Shown piece after piece: positions 57,214 through 64,000 of a stretch of 64,000 bases of DNA. The stretch comes from Bacteriovoracaceae bacterium (lineage in GTDB: Bacteria > Bdellovibrionota > Bacteriovoracia > Bacteriovoracales > Bacteriovoracaceae). Each line of letters begins with the position of its first letter. Positions within the stretch are counted from its first letter, which is position 1. The notes beneath the pieces were generated by a model that did not search any database, had not been told where the DNA came from, and saw only the letters and a program-made list of their open reading frames with translations. The position numbers and the translations under genes are program-made. The stretch is from the NCBI GenBank assembly GCA_028101965.1, contig JAOHMI010000001.1:62001-126000 (forward strand), given 5' to 3'.

Positions 57214-57920
57214 GATCCCTCTATATTCCTGAATTAAGTACACTTAATTTAAATGATAATTTTGAAATTAGAGATTTAGATTTTCATCATCTTGCCAGAG
57301 TTGCTCGTGTGAAAACAGGAGATCAGATTAAAATAATCTTAGGGCAAGGTCGTAGCTTTCTAGCGCAAATTGAAAAAATTTCTAAAAAAGAAATCTGTTG
57401 TCAAAAAATTGGATTAATTACTATTGAGGAAAGACTCCACCACATATCTCTAGCCGTTGGAATTAATCGTCCAGATACATTTAAATCATTGATTCAAATG
57501 TCATGTGAGTTAGGAATACAAAATATTTATGTTGTCCATACTGATCATAGCTCGAATAAATTAATTTCCATGTCAAAAATTGAGAATCTTCTCAAGATGG
57601 GAGTCGAGCAGTCAAATGCTGTTTTTGTGCCCCAACTTCATATTTTAGAAAATATTGAAAAGTTAATAGAAATTTCGTCGTCAATGGTTTGCTTCATTAA
57701 TGGTTTATCGAGCGACACTGAATCACAACTTAATGATATTAAAAATGATGGTCATATTATTATGTTAGTTGGGCCTGAAGGTGGTTTCTCTGAAAAAGAA
57801 AAAAGTATTTTATGGGAAAGCGGCTCTGTGCGTAAAGTATCCCTCAAAACTCCGATTATGAGAACAGAAACAGCAGTTGCCACATGTTTTGGCTTTTTAT
57901 TACAATTAAATAAGGATTGA
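57210..57920 (+). CDS. rsmE: 16S rRNA m3U1498 methyltransferase RsmE
   Basis: A 236-residue SPOUT enzyme. It starts at TTG 57210, which overlaps the TGA stop of prmA (57211-57213), so translation is probably coupled. FHHLARVARVKTGDQI is the N-terminal PUA-like part; LVGPEGGFSEKE and LKTPIMRTETAVATCF form the trefoil-knot SAM site. It methylates U1498 in the decoding centre. Confidence 0.94.
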   Translation: MRSLYIPELSTLNLNDNFEIRDLDFHHLARVARVKTGDQIKIILGQGRSFLAQIEKISKKEICCQKIGLITIEERLHHISLAVGINRPDTFKSLIQMSCELGIQNIYVVHTDHSSNKLISMSKIENLLKMGVEQSNAVFVPQLHILENIEKLIEISSSMVCFINGLSSDTESQLNDIKNDGHIIMLVGPEGGFSEKEKSILWESGSVRKVSLKTPIMRTETAVATCFGFLLQLNKD

Positions 57921-57940
57921 ATAATTATAGTCAATTTTAC

Positions 57941-57967
57941 TGAGTTTTCCTTTATGGATAACTCAGT
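57941..57967 (+). terminator. Hairpin after rsmE
   Basis: CTGAGTT (57941-57947) pairs with AACTCAG (57961-57967); inside, TCC (57949-57951) pairs with GGA (57957-57959) across a T-T mismatch. It starts 20 bp after the rsmE stop. No U-tract follows, so termination is likely but not certain. Confidence 0.5.
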
Positions 57968-58044
57968 CATCAGCTTGTATGCTTAGTCTAAGAATTCTGT
58001 ACTTTTGAGTTTTTAAAAGGCTAAAGTATACTTAGGAGTGAGCT

Positions 58045-58854
58045 ATGGATCAAGAAACACCAGATTATAAAGAAGAATTGGAAAATTTATCTGAGGAAGG
58101 TCTTGATGATTTTGAATCAATGTTAAAGCCATTAAGTAAGGGTTTGGGGTTTCATCACGCAGAGAAAACTTCTAATTTTAAAAAAGATGCCTCCGCAACA
58201 GTTTCTTTATCGCAGAAAGGAAAGATGCTAAAGCGAGATTTTGAGGAAGCTAGAAAAGAACAACCTGAGATTAAAACTTCAAATTTAAAGAACAATGAAA
58301 AGGAAAGCTTAAACATGGGTGAACTTTCTCCATTTTATCATAAAAAGAAAAATGAGAGTTCTATCAATAGAGTAGAGAATAAACTTAAGCCTAAATCTGA
58401 AAAAAGATTTATAGAAGATGAAGTTAAACAAGACATTAAGCAAGAAGTTATTGGGCAAGAAGCAAATATATTTTTAAGGTTTGTTGCTTATATTATTGAT
58501 TTGGTAGCGATTGCTTTTTTAGTCGGTTCATCGATCGCTCTAATAACTCTTTCTGCTCAAATCCCATTTAGTGAAATTAGATTATTTTTAGGGCGAGAAT
58601 TTGCTATATCTTTTGCCCCCATATTTTTTCTATTTTATATTTTCTACTTTATGTTGTTAGAAAAAACGTCTTTTTCTACTTTAGGGAAGCGTGTATTTAG
58701 TTTACAGGTCGTAGGTGAGAAAAATACGATACTAACACTTGGAACAACTTTTTTAAGATGCTTCATTTCTTTATCATCAATTATTACTTTAGGCTTACCG
58801 GTTTTTCTGAGCTGGCAAGATAAATTAACTTCTACTAGAGTTATAAAAAAATGA
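58045..58854 (+). CDS. RDD-family membrane protein with long cytoplasmic N-terminus
   Basis: A 269-residue protein. Residues 1-145 are charged and probably disordered. The RDD domain follows with FLRFVAYIIDLVAIAFLVGS (Arg and the two-Asp position reduced to one Asp), a second helix pair and TLGKRVFSLQVVG, then TTFLRCFISLSSIITLGLPV. RDD proteins are small membrane proteins, in some cases linked to ion transport. AGGAGTG precedes the ATG. The next gene overlaps its stop (ATGA). Confidence 0.85.
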   Translation: MDQETPDYKEELENLSEEGLDDFESMLKPLSKGLGFHHAEKTSNFKKDASATVSLSQKGKMLKRDFEEARKEQPEIKTSNLKNNEKESLNMGELSPFYHKKKNESSINRVENKLKPKSEKRFIEDEVKQDIKQEVIGQEANIFLRFVAYIIDLVAIAFLVGSSIALITLSAQIPFSEIRLFLGREFAISFAPIFFLFYIFYFMLLEKTSFSTLGKRVFSLQVVGEKNTILTLGTTFLRCFISLSSIITLGLPVFLSWQDKLTSTRVIKK

Positions 58855-59300
58855 GAGACAATATTTCTGAAATTTCAAAATTAAAACTAGAAGATAAAAA
58901 AATTGTTTTTACTAATGGATGTTTTGATATTCTCCATCGGGGGCATGTATCTTATTTAAATGAAGCTAAGAGGCTAGGTGATATTCTTGTTGTTGGTTTA
59001 AATAGTGATAGTTCTGTTAAGCGACTGAAGGGTGAATCTAGACCGATTAATCAAGAGAATGATCGAATGTTTGTCTTGGAAAATCTAAAATCAGTAGATT
59101 ATGTGGTGCTATTTCAAGAAGATACACCATTAGAAATAATTAAGACCATTAAGCCTAATATATTGGTTAAAGGTGGTGATTGGCCTATCGAGAAGATTGT
59201 TGGCCATGAAATTGTTATGCAAAATGGAGGCAAAGTTCTATCTCTCAACTTTGTAGACGGCTATTCAACGACAAAAATTATCGAAAAATCACAGAATTAA
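58851..59300 (+). CDS. hldE: Heptose-1-phosphate adenylyltransferase (HldE C-terminal type)
   Basis: A 149-residue nucleotidyltransferase matching the second domain of HldE (RfaE2). NGCFDILHRGH (22-32) holds the HxGH signature, VVGLNSDSSVKRLKGESRPI and ILVKGGDW follow, and VDGYSTTKII ends it. It makes ADP-D-glycero-beta-D-manno-heptose for LPS core synthesis. The kinase domain is not fused and is not nearby. ATGA overlap with the RDD gene. Confidence 0.92.
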   Translation: MRDNISEISKLKLEDKKIVFTNGCFDILHRGHVSYLNEAKRLGDILVVGLNSDSSVKRLKGESRPINQENDRMFVLENLKSVDYVVLFQEDTPLEIIKTIKPNILVKGGDWPIEKIVGHEIVMQNGGKVLSLNFVDGYSTTKIIEKSQN

Positions 59301-59365
59301 ACCCACTCAAGTTCTTAAAATTATAACTTTTTACTCTTTTTTTATTTAATTCCAGATCAATAAGC

Positions 59366-59392
59366 TCAAGTTTTCCTGGGAGGTTACGATAC
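59366..59392 (+). promoter_or_regulatory. Sigma-28 (FliA)-like promoter of flagellin
   Basis: TCAAGTTT (59366-59373) and TACGATAC (59385-59392) are separated by exactly 11 bp. The consensus is TAAAGTTT-N11-GCCGATAA. The predicted transcript would begin near 59400. It would open with a small hairpin, CCGA (59401-59404) with TCGG (59414-59417). Confidence 0.65.
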
Positions 59393-59441
59393 CAGAGTAC
59401 CCGATATTTTTTGTCGGATAACATCCATAAGGAGAAAGCAA

Positions 59442-60278
59442 ATGGGCTTAAGAATTAGATCAAACGTAGCTTCTCTTGCGGTTCAAAGAAACTTGCGAGG
59501 GGCAGATGAGGCTCAACAGCATGAATTTGCCAAATTATCATCTGGAAAGAGGATTATTAAATCGGCAGATGACGCTGCTGGTCTTGGTATTGCCAAGAAG
59601 ATGGAAGCAGAAGTTCGCGGTTTAAAGATGGCGCAACGAAATGCAAACAATGGTATTGCCATGATTCAAGTGGCAGAAGGTGGATTACAGGAGTCGTCAA
59701 ATATTTTGACCAGGCTTCGAGAATTATCCATTCAATCATCTTCAGATACCGTCGGACAAAGAGAAAAAGGTTATTTGGATTTAGAATTCCAACAGTTAAC
59801 ACAAGAACTGGACCGTATTTCTAAATCAACAACATTTTCCGGCCAGGCCATGTTAACTGGTGAGAATGAAAATGGTGTAATGGAGATTCAAGTTGGTGCA
59901 AGTGCAGGTGATATGAACCGAATATCATTTGACACTAGTTCAACAAATGCCACCTTAGAAGGTCTAGGACTAGAGGGAACAAATATTCTGGATAAAGAAT
60001 CATCTCTTGAAAACTTGGCCATAGTGGACGAGGCAATCGACCGAGTCGCTGGTTTTCGAGCGAACTTTGGTGCGATTCAAGCAAGATTACAAACAGCTGT
60101 TAATAACTTAGATGTTCAAGCTCTCAATCAAGAGAATGCTCGATCAGTTATTGAAGATGTCGATATTGCTGAATCAACTTCACGAGTAGCATCACAAGGT
60201 ATTATTAAGCAAGCCGGTATTCAAACATTGAGTCAGGCTAACAATATACCAAGAAGTGCTCTCCAGTTGATCGGGTAG
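59442..60278 (+). CDS. fliC: Flagellin
   Basis: A 278-residue flagellin of the short type, with D0/D1 domains and only a small central region. Conserved N-terminal parts are GLRIRSNVASLAVQRNLRGA, LSSGKRIIKSADDAAGLGIA and a C-terminal DVDIAESTSRVASQGIIKQA. It resembles Bdellovibrio flagellins in pattern. AAGGAG is 7-8 bases before the ATG. It sits alone behind a sigma-28-like promoter. A PilZ gene follows. Confidence 0.97.
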   Translation: MGLRIRSNVASLAVQRNLRGADEAQQHEFAKLSSGKRIIKSADDAAGLGIAKKMEAEVRGLKMAQRNANNGIAMIQVAEGGLQESSNILTRLRELSIQSSSDTVGQREKGYLDLEFQQLTQELDRISKSTTFSGQAMLTGENENGVMEIQVGASAGDMNRISFDTSSTNATLEGLGLEGTNILDKESSLENLAIVDEAIDRVAGFRANFGAIQARLQTAVNNLDVQALNQENARSVIEDVDIAESTSRVASQGIIKQAGIQTLSQANNIPRSALQLIG

Positions 60279-60350
60279 TATCTGGTATAACGAGAAATGA
60301 TAAACAAGTAGAAAGTAAATAGCTTACTGCTTTAATTTTTAACTTTAGCA

Positions 60351-60366
60351 AATGGGGTAACCCATT
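60351..60366 (+). terminator. GNRA-like hairpin after flagellin
   Basis: AATGGG (60351-60356) pairs perfectly with CCCATT (60361-60366) around a GTAA tetraloop. CATTTTAAG follows, a short U-run. It lies about 70 bp after the flagellin stop and probably ends or protects its mRNA. Confidence 0.5.
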
Positions 60367-60372
60367 CATTTT

Positions 60373-60440
60373 AAGCCCAGCCTCTTCTTTTTGTGTATAG
60401 ACAAACGAAGAGTCTCAAAGGGAAGAGGCATTTTGGGCTT
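60373..60440 (+). promoter_or_regulatory. Long stem-loop between fliC and the PilZ gene
   Basis: AAGCCCAGCCTCTTC (60373-60387) pairs with GAAGAGGC (60422-60429) and TGGGCTT (60434-60440), with four bulged bases: 15 base pairs. A second GAAGAG copy in the loop could compete for the same arm. It ends 23 bp before the ATG of the PilZ gene, so it may be a leader or a second terminator of flagellin transcripts. Confidence 0.5.
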
Positions 60441-60463
60441 AATTAAAAGAAGAGTGAAACGTA

Positions 60464-61204
60464 ATGGATCAAGCAGGTAACAAACTGATTCCAAATTCAG
60501 AGCAATGGGTGATATTTAATATCATCAATTCAGCCAAACTGAACGGAAGAGTTTTTATTGCATGGAAATTTATCGGTAAGGTTAAACTTACCGTTGAAAT
60601 CGAAGTGCTATCGATCCGAAAATTTCGTGACGAATTTAAAATTAAAGCTGTAGGAGCGAATAAGAAAAATCTCAAAGAGATTTTCTCTGGAGCAGAGGCA
60701 GTCAATATTTATGGGCCAGATGATTTAGTCTTATTTCAGTCGAAAATAAAGTTTTCAGATACTGATGGTGGCTATTATTTATCTTTTCCAAAAATGATTG
60801 CTCAAGTTGAGAGAAGAAAGTTCCTGCGATTGTTTATTCATGATAATCTTCAATGTTATGTAAACTTCCTAAAGAAAGGCCATGGAGTTAGGAGGGGTAT
60901 TCAAAGCTTTGAGAAAAAATGCTTTGATGTCTCAGCTGGAGGTGCTTCTTTTGTTGTTTCTAAAATCGAGTCACGATTTTTTGCAGTCGGGGACGACTTG
61001 TATGGTATGGAGCTGATTATTGATGATCAATCATTTCTGATAAATGGTAAAATTGTTAATATTATTGAACTCAAGCCAAATGAACGCAATCAGCTAGCTT
61101 ATCGAGGCTGGAAAATCTGTGTGAAATATACAGAAATAGAGAGAAGGGCGATGAAGGTTATTAACGAGTATGTTTTTAGGCATTCAGATATTCAAGCCGC
61201 TTAG
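60464..61204 (+). CDS. PilZ-domain cyclic-di-GMP receptor
   Basis: A 246-residue protein. The first 110 residues may be a YcgR-like N-terminal domain. The PilZ domain follows with RRKFLR (117-122; RxxxR part) and DVSAGG (155-160; DxSxxG part), the two c-di-GMP-binding motifs. Such proteins slow or steer the flagellar motor or regulate the envelope. The place after flagellin suggests motility control. GAAGAG precedes the ATG. Confidence 0.85.
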   Translation: MDQAGNKLIPNSEQWVIFNIINSAKLNGRVFIAWKFIGKVKLTVEIEVLSIRKFRDEFKIKAVGANKKNLKEIFSGAEAVNIYGPDDLVLFQSKIKFSDTDGGYYLSFPKMIAQVERRKFLRLFIHDNLQCYVNFLKKGHGVRRGIQSFEKKCFDVSAGGASFVVSKIESRFFAVGDDLYGMELIIDDQSFLINGKIVNIIELKPNERNQLAYRGWKICVKYTEIERRAMKVINEYVFRHSDIQAA

Positions 61205-61270
61205 ATTTAGGTAGTATATAAAATAAGAGATGATTGTGACAATACCAATTGCAGATTGTATTATGTGCTT

Positions 61271-62008
61271 ATGAAAACAGCTGTGATTTCCGATGTGCAC
61301 ATAAAAGACAACTCTTGCGAAAGAAATGATTTCTTTAAATCATTTTTGACTAAATGTATTGAGTTTGAAGTAAAGAATATAATTTTGTTGGGTGATATTC
61401 TTGATGTTTATCACGGAAATTATTCTCAATTTAATGATTTTTATAGTAACTACTTTAAGGCTCTTGAAAAATTTTCTCTAAACAATCCAAATATAACTAT
61501 ATATCTTGTGGATGGTAATCACGATATTCACTACTCTAAGAGTACAGTTTTAAGTGATAAAATTATTTCGAAGGGTATGGGGTTTGATTTAGAGCTGTTT
61601 GGAAAAAAAATAAATTTTTATCACGGTGATTATCTTGATTATCAAAACTCTTTTTATCGCCGATATCGAAAATTTATTAATAGTTCATTCTTTAAAAATG
61701 TTTTTCCTAGAGTTGTCCCATTTGGTTTCGTACAAAAGACGGCACAAAAAGCTTCTACTTCATCTAAAGACTCCAGCAAAAAATATTTTGACCGACAAAA
61801 ATATAAAGAAAAATATCGAAAGGCAGCTGAGACACTTTGTTACAACATGGTTACTGATTACTTAGTGACAGGTCATACTCATATTAAAGATAATTATGAA
61901 TTTGAAATTGATGGGAAACCGCAGATTTACATTAATAATGGTGATTCTTTTTATGAGAAAACTTTTTTAAGCATTAGTGATGAAGGAATAAAATTCGTTC
62001 AAATTTAA
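61271..62008 (+). CDS. Metallophosphoesterase, LpxH-like
   Basis: A 245-residue calcineurin-type phosphoesterase. The metal motifs are ISDVH (Asp8, His10), LLGDILD, DGNHD, FYHGD and TGHTH. An insertion with Arg/Lys/Tyr-rich helices (about 145-190) resembles that of UDP-2,3-diacylglucosamine pyrophosphohydrolase (LpxH), which acts in lipid A synthesis. I chose ATG 61271 over TTG 61256 because the family starts MKTAVISD. No strong ribosome site is seen. Another phosphoesterase function is possible. Confidence 0.8.
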   Translation: MKTAVISDVHIKDNSCERNDFFKSFLTKCIEFEVKNIILLGDILDVYHGNYSQFNDFYSNYFKALEKFSLNNPNITIYLVDGNHDIHYSKSTVLSDKIISKGMGFDLELFGKKINFYHGDYLDYQNSFYRRYRKFINSSFFKNVFPRVVPFGFVQKTAQKASTSSKDSSKKYFDRQKYKEKYRKAAETLCYNMVTDYLVTGHTHIKDNYEFEIDGKPQIYINNGDSFYEKTFLSISDEGIKFVQI

Positions 62009-62030
62009 GTAATCAATATATGTTCTAACT

Positions 62031-62927
62031 TTATTTTCCATAATTCATTTTATCTTTCAAAGTTTTAAAATAAGATTTTTCAGGGTTTAAGATTAAGCTA
62101 GAAGATTTATTTCGATATTTCTTGATCGTAAGTTTCTGAGAGTAATCGAAACCAAACTGCTCTTGTCCATCAAGAGTCACACTGGCTTTTTCATCTTTTC
62201 CATCCAATTTTATTTCGATAGTGCTATTGTCTGGGATAACGATAGGTCGTATTCCAATAATGTGAGGGCAGATGGGAGTGATAATAATTGCATTAACATT
62301 GTGATGAACAATAGGGCCACCTGCAGATAAACTATAGGCAGTTGAACCAATGGTCGATGATATAATTAGTCCATCTGAAGCAAGACTATAAATCTTTTCT
62401 TTATCGCATGTAACAGTTAGCCTAAGTAGTCTCGAAATGTTGCTTTTGTGAACAACAGCATCATTGAAAAATGGTTTTGAATAAAGTTTATTTTGATTAT
62501 TTTGAGTGTTTTCAATTTTAAATAATGATCTTTTTTGAAGCTGAAAACTTCCTTTAAGGATGTCTTCCATGTGGTCAAAATATTCATGCATGCTAAATTC
62601 GGTAATAAAGCCTAAGTTTCCTAGGTTGATCCCCATTATTGGGTTGGATTGATGGGAATTCCTGCAAGCACTTAAGAGAGTACCATCTCCCCCAAGGGAA
62701 ATAATCATGTCTACATTTTTATGATAGTTTATACTATCCGTTATTAGAATATTCTTTTTATTACTTATGATTTTATTTACCATCTCTTGATGTTGGTACT
62801 TGAAGACTAATTTTACATTTCTTTTTATTAGCCATTGAAATAAATTAGTGATCTGATTGATATTATCATCAGATAAAGTAGGGCGCAGGTGAAAGCCAAT
62901 AGATTTTATTTTTTGTGTCTTAGTCAT
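62031..62927 (-). CDS. nadK: NAD kinase
   Basis: A 298-residue ATP-NAD kinase. LGGDGTLL (78-85) holds the GGDG motif, INLGNLGFITEF follows, then ASDGLIISSTIGSTAYSLSA-like sequence (SDGLIISSTIGSTAYSLSAG), and PICPHIIGIRP. It makes NADP from NAD. Its start overlaps the response regulator gene by 8 bp, an unusual partnership. It is convergent with the LpxH-like gene. Confidence 0.95.
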   Translation of the reverse strand: MTKTQKIKSIGFHLRPTLSDDNINQITNLFQWLIKRNVKLVFKYQHQEMVNKIISNKKNILITDSINYHKNVDMIISLGGDGTLLSACRNSHQSNPIMGINLGNLGFITEFSMHEYFDHMEDILKGSFQLQKRSLFKIENTQNNQNKLYSKPFFNDAVVHKSNISRLLRLTVTCDKEKIYSLASDGLIISSTIGSTAYSLSAGGPIVHHNVNAIIITPICPHIIGIRPIVIPDNSTIEIKLDGKDEKASVTLDGQEQFGFDYSQKLTIKKYRNKSSSLILNPEKSYFKTLKDKMNYGK

Positions 62928-63291
62928 TCGTTACAACCCGTTCTAAAAAGCTATTCATATCTTTAATTGGTTTATTGTAAATATCTATCCCATACTGGCT
63001 TGCTTTTTGTAATACTTTATCGGAAACATAAGCGGTTATAAAGACAAATTTACTTTTAATTTTTTCAAGATCGTACTTAATCTTAATGGATTCTATCACC
63101 TCAAAGCCAGTGATATCACTCAGCATTATATCACAAATTACAGAGTCAAAGTTTTGGGATAATAGGATCTCAATTGCCTCTTTCCCGTTATCCACCAGAA
63201 CAACTTCTGCGGAATATTTTATTTCTAAAAGTTTTTTGAGACTTCTTCTAATAAGGGGTTCATCTTCAATGATGAGTATTTTCTTTTTCAT
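62920..63291 (-). CDS. Single-domain response regulator
   Basis: A 123-residue CheY-like protein: Glu9-Asp10 acidic pair, phospho-acceptor Asp54 in VICDIMLSD, Thr86 in FITAY, and Lys107 in YNKPI. It has no output domain, so it must act by protein contact, or by passing phosphate on to another regulator. It overlaps the kinase gene by 26 bp and nadK by 8 bp. Confidence 0.93.
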   Translation of the reverse strand: MKKKILIIEDEPLIRRSLKKLLEIKYSAEVVLVDNGKEAIEILLSQNFDSVICDIMLSDITGFEVIESIKIKYDLEKIKSKFVFITAYVSDKVLQKASQYGIDIYNKPIKDMNSFLERVVTND

Positions 63292-64000
63292 TATGTTGTC
63301 TTATCGTTTGTCCATGTAGAGGAAGAGTTAAAATAAATCGAGTTTTGTTATTTGTTTCTGGGCAATACTCCAAGCTACCAGATAATTTTTGTGCTAAAAA
63401 TCTAGAAATAGATAAGCCTAATCCGTTTCCATTTTCTTTGTTTGTGTAAAAAGGTTCAAATAATTTATCTAATTGAGTTACTTTAATTCCTGGCCCGTTA
63501 TCATCAATAATTACTTCAATACTCTTTTCATTACGATTTATAGATAATGATACTTTTGGCTCTTTGATATTTTCATTTAGTACAGCGTGTATACTATTGA
63601 TAACTAAATTAAAGATTATTTGAGAGATAAAGTTTGGAACAGTTTTGTAAATAAAGAAAACTTCATTTTTTAAATAATTAAATTCAAACTTTAGTTTCTT
63701 CAGTTCGCTCTTTAGGAGCATCAAGGTTTTTTCAATTACTTCAATTAAATTTGCATCCTCTGTTGTTATTGATTGAGTGTATATGCTGCTAAATGAATCA
63801 ATTAAGTCGGAGCATTTAATTGTATTCTGATCCATGATGTCTAGTTCATTTAATGTTTGAGGGTCTTCCCACTTTGAATTTTTAAGAATATTTATACCCA
63901 AACTAATACCAAATAAGGGATTACTTAGTTCATGTTTTAGTGTGTTGAGAAGCTCGCCAAGTAGCTGTATACGCTGCTGGTGAAAAAAAGACTTTGGAAT
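63266..64000 (-). CDS. Sensor histidine kinase, truncated by the window
   Basis: The open frame continues to the window edge (at least 244 residues). The H-box HELSNPLFGI lies near 63922-63951. The N-box has LVINSIHAVL, the G1 box DDNGPGI, and the G2 box GNGLGLSISRF. It should phosphorylate the receiver whose gene overlaps its end. The sensor part lies outside the window, so the signal is unknown. The TTG at 63901 is internal, not the start. Confidence 0.92.
   Translation of the reverse strand: MPKSFFHQQRIQLLGELLNTLKHELSNPLFGISLGINILKNSKWEDPQTLNELDIMDQNTIKCSDLIDSFSSIYTQSITTEDANLIEVIEKTLMLLKSELKKLKFEFNYLKNEVFFIYKTVPNFISQIIFNLVINSIHAVLNENIKEPKVSLSINRNEKSIEVIIDDNGPGIKVTQLDKLFEPFYTNKENGNGLGLSISRFLAQKLSGSLEYCPETNNKTRFILTLPLHGQTIRQHNEKENTHH

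Noticed and set aside
58006-58032. TTGAGT / TATACT as a promoter for the RDD gene
   Set aside because: Spacing is 15 bp and the start of transcription would fall at or after the ribosome site.

Overview
The window is AT-rich DNA from a Gram-negative, flagellated bacterium. Signs of an outer membrane are lipoprotein lipoboxes, a heptose-nucleotide enzyme (hldE C-terminal type), an LpxH-like phosphoesterase and barrel-like secreted proteins. RNase J, a Bdellovibrio-like flagellin, many small secreted proteins of no known family, and a lipoprotein joining Ig-like and BspA-type repeats suggest the Bdellovibrionota, most likely the low-GC Bacteriovoracales (Halobacteriovorax/Bacteriovorax type). 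That placement is inference from gene content; no rRNA is present.

Layout. Positions 1-17,000 are accessory: secreted proteins of unknown function, an acyl-CoA synthetase, an orphan receiver-like protein, a 1,401-residue repeat lipoprotein on the minus strand, a minus-strand MoxR / DUF58 / coiled-coil membrane protein cluster, and a papain-like secreted protease. Positions 17,188-49,065 are the core expression block, all on the plus strand: secE-nusG-rplK-rplA-rplJ-rplL-rpoB-rpoC, then rpsL-rpsG, a 2.7-kb interruption with two unknown secreted proteins and gene relics, then fusA-rpsJ and an unbroken S10/spc/alpha cluster through rplQ. The tuf gene is absent from both usual places and rpsD (S4) is missing between rpsK and rpoA. 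A 38-codon rpmJ lies between infA and rpsM. Positions 49,139-64,000 are mixed: a thioredoxin-like protein, a four-gene overlapping envelope operon, RNase J and uridine kinase, prmA-rsmE, an RDD protein with hldE-type adenylyltransferase, flagellin behind a sigma-28-like promoter, a PilZ protein, an LpxH-like enzyme, NAD kinase, and an overlapping response regulator / histidine kinase pair that runs off the window.

The gaps between ribosomal genes hold several RNA structures. There are two matching L1-type operator folds (before rplK and before rplA), an L10 leader before rplJ, a strong hairpin before rpoB, a 15-bp hairpin plus two mutually exclusive stems before rpsL, and a folded leader between rpsJ and rplC. 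I saw no CRISPR array, insertion sequence, tRNA or rRNA. The best candidates for new biology are the unrecognised RNA leaders, the genes inserted in the str operon, the four-gene envelope operon, the MoxR cluster with its unusual partners, and a possible ATC start codon on the giant lipoprotein.
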